Positions 31,203 to 37,574 of a stretch of DNA of 37,574 nucleotides are shown here, piece after piece; positions within the stretch are counted from its first letter, which is position 1; each line of letters starts with the position of its first letter. Position numbers and translations under genes: made by a program. This DNA is from Fimenecus stercoravium (GTDB taxonomy: Bacteria; Bacillota; Clostridia; Oscillospirales; Acutalibacteraceae), in NCBI GenBank assembly GCA_018711545.1, contig DVIC01000026.1, positions 1-37,574 on the forward strand. The letters run 5' to 3'. The notes below the pieces were generated by a model, which saw nothing but the letters and a program-made list of their open reading frames with translations, did no database searches and was not told the DNA's origin.

Positions 31203-33467
31203 TCAGTTCACGCGCTGGCAGGACATCGGCTCGACGGTAATGGAGTTTACGGTAACCGCCTCGTCCGTATAGTTGAAATACAGGGTGGTGCTGTTGTTGT
31301 ACTCCGTGCAGTACACACCGTCCTGCACCTCGTAGTGCGCCGTCATGCGCGCATCCTGCAAATCGCCGAGCGTCTGCGCCGCCGTCAGATAATTTGCGGC
31401 TGCGGTATTGATCTGCGATTCATAGTGGTAGACCGTGTCGATCGTCTCGTCGCCCGTTTTGATATAATCCCAAGCGTAGCTCGGCATTGCGCCGTATTCC
31501 AGCGCCTTGAGGAACGCCGTTTCTGCGTTCTCAGCAAGATTGATCGGCTCGTGCGCATAGGCAACAAGTCCATGCAGCACCATTTGCACGAACGGGACGG
31601 ACGTGTAGCCGTCGGTTTCGGGATATACGGCGGCACTTGGCAGATCCACGACAATGTCGGCATCGCGCAGCAGGTAGGCGTTGCCCGTATCGACCATAAG
31701 CGTTCTGCCGGCGGCAAGGGTCGCCGCCTGTTCCTGCATGAGCCCCGCGGCGACGGTGCGCGTATTGCCCGCGCTTGCGTAATCGGAATAGAGCGTGCTG
31801 CCCGCATCGTCTATACAGTAGCCGCTGAACGCGAGACTGTGGAAATCGTTGACGAATGCATCCACGTTTTCGCCGATCTCGGTCTGCCGCAGCAAATAGC
31901 GCGTATGCTGCGCATCCCCCGCCACACCGGTAAACGGGTTGTTGACCGCCATAGACAGCGTATCGCCCGCAATGTTTTCGGCGGCATGCGCGGACTTTCT
32001 CGCACTGCGCCTGCCGAACGAAGCGATGTCCACATTCAGGTAAACCGAGAATTGCTGGGTCTGCGCATATTGCAGCAGTGCTTCCAGCTCCTTTTCACTG
32101 CCGAGCTTGCCGGAAAGATCGCTGCTTTTCAGCAGCCCCTGCGACGTTGCGCCGTCCAGCGCGCCGGACATGCGCAGCAAAACGTTATCCACGCTTTTTG
32201 CTTTGAGCAGACGCAGAAGCTCCTGCATCTGCATATAATCCGTCAGCGTTTCGCTGCGATTCGGGTTGTTTTTCGCCGCTGCGCCGTACGCCGTTAAAAG
32301 CAAAGGCAGCGTTTCGGGGACTGAAGCCGCCTGCGAAGGCAAAACGCCGTTGCGGATGAGCACCTCGCGGCATGCCGCCGCCATGCCGGAATAGCCGGCG
32401 TTGCGGTTGGACAAAAAGCGGTAGCAGATCCCGAGCTCGCCGGTGTAGGCATTGCCGGTATACAGCGTTTGATCGCCCTCGCCGCCGAGAAGCGCGGTAT
32501 CCGTCACACAGAACGTTGCGCCGACGCGGTTATACAGCACGTCGCCTGCGGCACGGTGCGAGGTGATGCGGGAGATCGCGTCCCCGCTTTCGATGATCGC
32601 AACAAAGGCGCTTTCCCCGCGCTTCATGCCGTAAACGGGCAGCAAAGCAGAGGTAAAGGCAATGCCGCCGTCCGCCGTTTCGGCCTGTTCCCCGAGTGCG
32701 GCGTCCGCGCCGTAGGTTACAAAGGTCTTTTCGGTGTACGCATCCGACGACGTGCCCGTGATCGTTTCGATCGCACCGCTGCCGTCGGGCAGGAGCATAT
32801 AGTCCCCTTCGGCGGCGGAATCCGTCGCGCCGAACCAATCAAGCAGCGTCAGGCGCTCCAGCACGAAGCCGGTGCTTACCTGTATATCGCTGCAGTTCAC
32901 CGTCACGCGCAGCGCGCCGTCCTCCAGTGTAAACACCACGGTAACAGATACATACGGTGCACCCGCAGGGACATCTGCAACATTGCGCGCCGCTGTTTCG
33001 GCGTCCAGCGCCATATTATAAGTTAATTCCATACCGTTTTGTGTCGGCTGAAATGCAGAAGTGCCAAAAGCCACGGCGTTGTCCTGCGAATTGAGGGTAT
33101 AGACCGTGCCGCCGTTCGATACCTCTGCCGTAACAACGGCGGACTGCACCTCGGCGCCGTCCGTCCGCGCGGCGGGGAGCGCCTGCCACATGGTGCCGGT
33201 ATTCGTCTCCCGCACGGCGGCGGAATCTGTCACACTGTCGTAATAGAGTTCCACAAGCCCTGAGCTTGTAACAAAAACCAGGTTTTCGGAACTGGTATGG
33301 TGCGTTTCGGCGCCCGCGTACTGCGCGGTCTCGACGGTGCGCGTGCCGACATTCCGTGTCTGCACGTCCGTACCTGCCCCGCAGCCGGAAAGCAGAAGAG
33401 TGAGCGCCGCAAGCAATGCGCCCGCGCGTAAGGCACCGCTGTGCTTAAGGGTGTTTGAGGGTAACAT
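31203..33467 (-). CDS. Large lipoprotein resembling DUF5696 family
   Basis: The 754-residue secreted protein has a lipoprotein signal (lipobox LLSGC, Cys29). After a short linker, a region with LVELYYDSVTDSAAVRETNTGTMW and a beta-rich N-terminal half lead to a large C-terminal domain. Order and texture recall DUF5696 proteins of Clostridia and Paenibacillus, whose role is unknown and which may act on cell-surface polysaccharide; that match is from memory. The C-terminal half may adopt a glycosidase-like barrel (SVYLNVDIASF, FSGYCIDDAG), but no catalytic pair could be assigned. The ATG at 33467 follows TAGGAGAAG. A TG-extended -10 (agtata, 33504-33509) lies upstream. Confidence 0.75.
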   Translation of the reverse strand: MLPSNTLKHSGALRAGALLAALTLLLSGCGAGTDVQTRNVGTRTVETAQYAGAETHHTSSENLVFVTSSGLVELYYDSVTDSAAVRETNTGTMWQALPAARTDGAEVQSAVVTAEVSNGGTVYTLNSQDNAVAFGTSAFQPTQNGMELTYNMALDAETAARNVADVPAGAPYVSVTVVFTLEDGALRVTVNCSDIQVSTGFVLERLTLLDWFGATDSAAEGDYMLLPDGSGAIETITGTSSDAYTEKTFVTYGADAALGEQAETADGGIAFTSALLPVYGMKRGESAFVAIIESGDAISRITSHRAAGDVLYNRVGATFCVTDTALLGGEGDQTLYTGNAYTGELGICYRFLSNRNAGYSGMAAACREVLIRNGVLPSQAASVPETLPLLLTAYGAAAKNNPNRSETLTDYMQMQELLRLLKAKSVDNVLLRMSGALDGATSQGLLKSSDLSGKLGSEKELEALLQYAQTQQFSVYLNVDIASFGRRSARKSAHAAENIAGDTLSMAVNNPFTGVAGDAQHTRYLLRQTEIGENVDAFVNDFHSLAFSGYCIDDAGSTLYSDYASAGNTRTVAAGLMQEQAATLAAGRTLMVDTGNAYLLRDADIVVDLPSAAVYPETDGYTSVPFVQMVLHGLVAYAHEPINLAENAETAFLKALEYGAMPSYAWDYIKTGDETIDTVYHYESQINTAAANYLTAAQTLGDLQDARMTAHYEVQDGVYCTEYNNSTTLYFNYTDEAVTVNSITVEPMSCQRVN

Positions 33468-33594
33468 AGGCTTCTCCTATATTCGATGTTTTTCTCAAGT
33501 GAAAGTATAGCATAATTTCCGAAAAATTGCTACCCCCTTGTGCGGCAGTCGAATCGCGCTTTTCTTTGCGTACCGGCGGCTGTGAAAATGGGGG

Positions 33595-33623
33595 TTGATT
33601 TTTCAAAAGCGTGCGGCTATAAT
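33595..33623 (+). promoter_or_regulatory. Promoter of the thrS T-box transcript
   Basis: TTGATT (33595-33600) and a perfect TATAAT (33618-33623) are 17 bases apart, which puts the RNA start near 33630, just before the T-box. Confidence 0.8.
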
Positions 33624-33649
33624 ATAGTATAATTTCTATACTGTAAATC

Positions 33650-33886
33650 GTTGACGGAGCCCGACGGCTTTCCCACACGCTTTTTCAGAGAGTCCGCGCC
33701 GCGGCTGCAAGCGCGGGCAAAGCGTAAAAGCCCGACACCCCTCCCGAGTGCGCGCCGTAAAGCTGCTGCCGTAAAGCGCGCCGTGCCGCCGCGTTAAGGC
33801 GTTCGAGCGGGCGCAATGCGCCAATTTGGGTGGAACCGTGGAATGTGAGCATTTCATCCCTTTTCGGGGTGAGATGCTTTTGTTTT
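33650..33886 (+). promoter_or_regulatory. T-box riboswitch of thrS (threonine)
   Basis: The leader binds uncharged tRNA-Thr and switches from terminator to antiterminator. Stem I is visible: base pairs GGAG/CTCC, GGCTTT/AAAGCC and ACGCTTT/AAAGCGT, the distal CAGAGAG bulge (33686-33692) and a loop with GCTG. The specifier loop holds ACACC (33735-33739), containing Thr codons ACA and ACC. The T-box core GGGTGGAACCGTG (33828-33840) has UGGA, which fits pairing with a U discriminator base, as expected for tRNA-Thr. Confidence 0.9.
33849..33886 (+). terminator. Terminator of the thrS T-box
   Basis: GCATTTCATCCC (33849-33860) pairs with GGGGTGAGATGC (33866-33877), with two G-U pairs, followed by TTTTGTTTTT. 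It is the off-state structure of the riboswitch. Confidence 0.85.
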
Positions 33887-33934
33887 TATCCCAAAACGAT
33901 TTTTATGTTTTCCGCATTTTAAGGAGGATGCATT

Positions 33935-35845
33935 ATGTTCAACATCACATTGAAAGACGGCTCGGTTAAAAGCTTTGACGCACCCGTGACCGCCGCCGAA
34001 GTCGCGAAATGCCTCGGCATGGGGCTTTACAAGGCGGCATGCCTTGCGAAAGTAGACGGCGAGACCTGCGATCTGCGCACGGAGATCTCCAAAGACTGCA
34101 CGCTGGAAATTTTGACCTTTGACGACGAGGACGGCCGGCGCGCGTTCCGCCACACCGCTTCGCACATCTTAGCGCAGGCAGTCAAGCGGCTGTATCCCGA
34201 GACGAAGCTCGCCATCGGGCCCGCCATCGACAACGGCTTTTATTACGACTTTGATTCCGAGACGGTATTCACGCCCGAGGTACTAACACAGATCGAGGCG
34301 GAAATGAAAAAGATCGTTAAGGAGGATCTGCCGCTTGAGCGGTACACGCTCTCCCCCGACGAGGCGCTCGCTGCCATGCGTGAAAAGGGCGAGACCTATA
34401 AAGTCGAGCTCATCGAAGAGCACGCCGAGAAGAACGAGCCGATCTCGTTTTACCGGCAGGGTGAATTCGACGAGCTTTGCGCGGGGCCGCACCTGATGTC
34501 CACAGGCGCGGTAAAGGCGTTCAAGCTGACCTCCTGCACAGGCGCGTACTGGCGCGGCGACGAGCACAACAAAATGCTCCAGCGCATTTACGCGACGGCG
34601 TTCCCGAAGCAGTCGGCGCTCGACGAGTATCTCGCGCGCATTGAGGAAGCAAAAAAGCGCGATCACAGAAAGCTCGGGCGCGAGCTCAAGCTCTTTGCCA
34701 TGATGGACGAGGGTCCCGGCTTCCCGTTCTTCCTGCCGAACGGCATGATCCTCAAAAACACACTGATCGACTATTGGCGGCAGATCCACACGCGCGAGGG
34801 GTATGTGGAGATCTCGACCCCGCTGATGCTCAACCGCCAGCTTTGGGAGACCTCCGGGCACTGGGATCATTACAAGGAAAACATGTATACCACCGTCATT
34901 GACGATACGGATTTTGCCATTAAGCCGATGAACTGCCCGGGCGGGCTGCTCGTTTACAAATCCGAGCCGCACTCCTACCGAGACCTGCCCATCCGCATGG
35001 GCGAGCTGGGGCTTGTGCACCGCCATGAAAAATCGGGCGCGCTGCACGGGCTGATGCGCGTGCGCTGCTTCACGCAGGACGACGCGCACATCTTCATGAT
35101 GCCCGAGCAGATCACAGACGAGATCAAGGGCGTCGTGCGGCTCATCGACGAGGTCTACACGCTGTTCGGCTTCAAATACCATGTGGAGCTGTCCACCCGT
35201 CCCGAGGATTCCATGGGCAGCGACGAGGATTGGGAGATGGCGACCGAGGGTCTGCGCAAGGCGCTCGACGAACTGCATCTGCCGTATGTCGTCAACGAGG
35301 GTGACGGCGCGTTTTACGGGCCGAAGATCGACTTCCACTTGGAGGACTCTTTAGGCAGAACCTGGCAGTGCGGCACCATCCAGCTCGACTTCCAGCTGCC
35401 GCAGCGCTTTGAAGCGGAATACACGGGCGCGGACGGCGAGAAGCACCGCCCGATCATGATCCACCGCGTCGTGTTCGGTTCGATCGAACGCTTCATCGGC
35501 ATCCTCATCGAGCATTTTGCCGGCGCGTTCCCGCTGTGGCTTTCGCCCGAGCAGGTGCGCGTGCTGCCGATTGCCGACCGCCACGCCGCACGCGCCGAGG
35601 AGATCCGCAAAGTTTTGTTCGAACACGGCATCCGCGCTTCGGTGGATGACCGCAGCGAAAAGGTCGGGTATAAAATTCGCGAGGCAAGGCTGCAAAGGCT
35701 GCCGTATTGGCTCATCGTCGGCGACAAGGAGGTCGAGGACGGCTCGGTCTCCGTATCGCACCGCGGCGAAGGCGACATCGGTTCGTTTACACTTGACGAG
35801 CTGCTTGCGCGTTTGACCGAGGAGATCCAAACCAAAGCAAAATAA
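33935..35845 (+). CDS. thrS: Threonyl-tRNA synthetase
   Basis: It charges tRNA-Thr with threonine. The 636 residues follow the standard order: TGS domain (about 1-62), editing domain with HTASH and CAGPH as zinc/editing motifs, then the class II core (ELKLFAMMDEGPGFPFFLPNGM, MNCPGGLLVYK with the zinc-site cysteine, RCFTQDDAHIF) and the C-terminal anticodon-binding domain (QVRVLPIADRH through the end). The editing domain appears intact. The ATG follows AAGGAGG. It is under T-box control, and the phosphoesterase gene follows 12 bases after the stop. Confidence 0.97.
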   Translation: MFNITLKDGSVKSFDAPVTAAEVAKCLGMGLYKAACLAKVDGETCDLRTEISKDCTLEILTFDDEDGRRAFRHTASHILAQAVKRLYPETKLAIGPAIDNGFYYDFDSETVFTPEVLTQIEAEMKKIVKEDLPLERYTLSPDEALAAMREKGETYKVELIEEHAEKNEPISFYRQGEFDELCAGPHLMSTGAVKAFKLTSCTGAYWRGDEHNKMLQRIYATAFPKQSALDEYLARIEEAKKRDHRKLGRELKLFAMMDEGPGFPFFLPNGMILKNTLIDYWRQIHTREGYVEISTPLMLNRQLWETSGHWDHYKENMYTTVIDDTDFAIKPMNCPGGLLVYKSEPHSYRDLPIRMGELGLVHRHEKSGALHGLMRVRCFTQDDAHIFMMPEQITDEIKGVVRLIDEVYTLFGFKYHVELSTRPEDSMGSDEDWEMATEGLRKALDELHLPYVVNEGDGAFYGPKIDFHLEDSLGRTWQCGTIQLDFQLPQRFEAEYTGADGEKHRPIMIHRVVFGSIERFIGILIEHFAGAFPLWLSPEQVRVLPIADRHAARAEEIRKVLFEHGIRASVDDRSEKVGYKIREARLQRLPYWLIVGDKEVEDGSVSVSHRGEGDIGSFTLDELLARLTEEIQTKAK

Positions 35846-35857
35846 GGAGGAAGCCCT

Positions 35858-37468
35858 ATGGCAAAAGCACCGCTCACGGTAACGGTGATCACGGATACCC
35901 ATTATTATGCAAAATCCACGGGCATTTCCGGCGCAGCCTATGAAACGGCAAACGCCAAAAGCCAAATGCCGCTGCAATATTCGGCGGAGATCCTCGACGC
36001 GGCGTTTCGCCAGATCAAGGCGGACAAGCGCACCGACATTGTGCTGCTTTCCGGCGACACCACCTCGAACGGCGAATACGATTCGCACAAGGAGTTCATC
36101 GAAATGCTGCGCGGCTTGAAAGCCGCCGGCAAGCGCGTATATGTCATCACCGCCACGCACGACTACCAGGACGACGGGCAGACCAATTCCTACGTTGGGG
36201 ATGAAAAGGTGAAGATCCCCGCCGCAAAGCGCGAGGAGCTTTACGAGATGTACCGCGAGTTCGGCCCGGACGAGGCGATCTCCGTACACCGCGACAGTAT
36301 GTCCTATGTTGTACAGCTGCAGGAGGGCTACCGCCTGTTTGCGATCAACGACGACCGCAACCTGACGGGCAAAAGCGGCATTTCGGAGGACTGCTACAAG
36401 TGGCTGTGCGAGCAGGCGGAGGACGCACGCAAAAATAAACAGTTCATCCTTGCCATGACGCACCACCCGCTCATCGCCCCCTCCCCCGTGTACGCGCTCA
36501 TCGGCAAAAACGACATGCACGGCGACTTCGATATCCGCCGTGAGCAATACGCCGATATGGGCATCCAGTTCATGCTCACCGGCCACACGCACATCCACCA
36601 CATCGACAAGGTCGAAAGCAAACGCGGCAACACCCTGTATACCATTTCCACCGCCGCGACCATCGGCTACCCCGCGCCGATCCGCACCGTGGTGGTGGAC
36701 GAGGCGGCGGGCATCGTGTCGACCACGACCGACCTTGTGACCGAAAAGGTGGATTTTGACCTGAAAGGAAAGTCGTTGCAAGACTATCTGAAAAACCAGA
36801 TGGTCGGCATCGTGCGCGATATGGTCAAAGCGGCGGCGGGCGACACGCACAAGTTCGCCGACATGGCAACGTCCATCAGCATCAAAAAGAAGCTCATTTA
36901 CAAGATCGGCTGGCTTGTAAAGCCGGTCGCCAAGCTCTTAAACAAGCTGACCATCGGCACGGTCGCCAAATGGACGAAGAAGGAAACGGGGCTTTCTCCC
37001 GAAGATTATGCCGACATCGCAGACCGGCCCGTGGTGGATTTCATCGTGGATATGGTCACGAACCTCTACGGCGGCGAGGACCTGTATTCGCCCGACGACG
37101 CGGAATACAAGATCACGATGGGGCTTTTGTCCATCCTCGATTCCGTGTTCGGCGCGCTGCACATCAAGGTGCGCAAGCTGCTGAAGGTTTCGGATTCGCT
37201 GTGCGATTTCGTAGAGCCGCTTCTTCATAACACGGGCATCCCCTCCTACAACGCGGTTCTGCCGATCCTGCCCTATTACGCCGAGGGCGAGCAGGCGCCG
37301 CCTAAAAAGGCGCCCGAAGAAAAGCCCGCGCGCAAAAAGAGCAAAAAGGGCGTGCCGATCGTCATCATCGGGATATTAGCGCTCATCATCCTGCTCATCC
37401 CCCTGCTTTTGGCACTGGCGATCGGATTTATCGTAAATCAAGTGCGCTACGGCAGGTTTATGAAGTAA
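35858..37468 (+). CDS. Membrane-anchored metallophosphoesterase
   Basis: The 536-residue protein has an N-terminal calcineurin-like domain (TDTHYY at 12-17, LLSGDTTSNG, TATHDY, MTHHPL, TGHTHIHH) without a signal peptide, then a helical region of about 200 residues, a Pro/Lys-rich linker (PPKKAPEEKPARKKSKKG) and one C-terminal membrane helix (about 505-528) ending in a short basic tail. This predicts a cytoplasmic enzyme fixed to the membrane by its tail. The GNHD position reads ATHD, a possible change at a metal-site residue. The substrate is unknown. The ATG follows AAGGAGG, and it probably shares the thrS transcript. Confidence 0.83.
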   Translation: MAKAPLTVTVITDTHYYAKSTGISGAAYETANAKSQMPLQYSAEILDAAFRQIKADKRTDIVLLSGDTTSNGEYDSHKEFIEMLRGLKAAGKRVYVITATHDYQDDGQTNSYVGDEKVKIPAAKREELYEMYREFGPDEAISVHRDSMSYVVQLQEGYRLFAINDDRNLTGKSGISEDCYKWLCEQAEDARKNKQFILAMTHHPLIAPSPVYALIGKNDMHGDFDIRREQYADMGIQFMLTGHTHIHHIDKVESKRGNTLYTISTAATIGYPAPIRTVVVDEAAGIVSTTTDLVTEKVDFDLKGKSLQDYLKNQMVGIVRDMVKAAAGDTHKFADMATSISIKKKLIYKIGWLVKPVAKLLNKLTIGTVAKWTKKETGLSPEDYADIADRPVVDFIVDMVTNLYGGEDLYSPDDAEYKITMGLLSILDSVFGALHIKVRKLLKVSDSLCDFVEPLLHNTGIPSYNAVLPILPYYAEGEQAPPKKAPEEKPARKKSKKGVPIVIIGILALIILLIPLLLALAIGFIVNQVRYGRFMK

Positions 37469-37481
37469 ACAAGGAAAATAC

Positions 37482-37521
37482 AGAACAACGGGGTATCCGA
37501 AAAAGGATACCCCGTTGTTCT
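37482..37521. terminator. Perfect 17-bp inverted repeat, possible terminator
   Basis: A 17-bp arm (37482-37498) ending GGGGTATCC pairs without mismatch with 37505-37521 around GAAAAA. Only CTAT, not a T run, follows on the plus strand; TGTATTTTCC follows on the minus strand. It follows the phosphoesterase stop by 13 bases. A second, weaker stem (ACGT-CTCC / GGAG-ACGT, about 37533-37557) lies in the last bases of the window, which hold no gene. Confidence 0.6.
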
Positions 37522-37574
37522 ATGCTGTAAAATAAGACGTTCTCCCATCGGAGACGTAGTAAAGTACAAAACAG

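Noticed and set aside
35351..36850. 499-codon minus-strand frame opposite thrS and the phosphoesterase
   Set aside because: It spans two well-supported plus-strand genes in a shadow frame, with no recognisable motif or promoter.
37522..37574. Start of a further structured RNA or gene at the window edge
   Set aside because: Only a weak stem with one bulge is visible and the sequence is cut off; nothing more can be supported.

Overview
The window is about 37.6 kb of a GC-rich, low-mobility chromosome from a Firmicute of class Clostridia, most likely a gut Oscillospiraceae/Ruminococcaceae-type anaerobe. The pointers are a SCIFF peptide with its radical-SAM maturase (a clostridial marker), a V-type ATPase operon, a T-box leader on thrS, an L-fucose catabolic operon, a PdaA-type muramic delta-lactam enzyme (spore cortex) and many SD-driven TTG starts. 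No tRNA or rRNA gene, CRISPR array, insertion sequence, phage gene or attachment site was recognised.

Layout. (1) 1-440: tail of an upstream gene, a terminator-like hairpin and a gene-free stretch that folds into a possible structured RNA. (2) 440-1470: azlCD branched-chain amino-acid exporter. (3) 1549-6903: fucose operon on the minus strand (fucI, RhaB-type kinase, fucU, fucA) facing an AraC-type regulator; an Orn/Lys/Arg decarboxylase-family gene overlaps the regulator. (4) 8324-10678: SCIFF peptide, an attenuator-like hairpin, maturase ScfB, a small membrane protein and an AT-richer acidic orphan. (5) 10744-20392: ten-gene V-ATPase operon on the minus strand, including an extra soluble copy of the cytoplasmic half of subunit I. 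(6) 20645-24498: GH13 alpha-glucosidase, trmL, a possible short sRNA, a 61-residue protein and a PdaA-like lipoprotein. (7) 24565-27212: stand-alone E2-type acyltransferase domain, a Crp/Fnr regulator and a divergent ferredoxin-like protein sharing a palindromic operator. (8) 27298-31090: DHHW protein and a phosphoesterase facing a DD-carboxypeptidase and a YbaK deacylase. (9) 31203-37468: large DUF5696-like lipoprotein, T-box-controlled thrS and a C-terminally membrane-anchored phosphoesterase.

How the genes work together. The fucose genes take intracellular L-fucose to dihydroxyacetone phosphate and L-lactaldehyde; no transporter is present. The V-ATPase genes supply every core subunit (A, B, D, F, C, E, G/H, I, K). 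Peptidoglycan and envelope functions (PdaA, DD-carboxypeptidase, DHHW protein, DUF5696 lipoprotein) cluster loosely. The most notable items are the subunit-I paralogue, the SCIFF peptide with glycine at the expected thioether-acceptor position and a seventh cysteine, and two possible non-coding RNAs.
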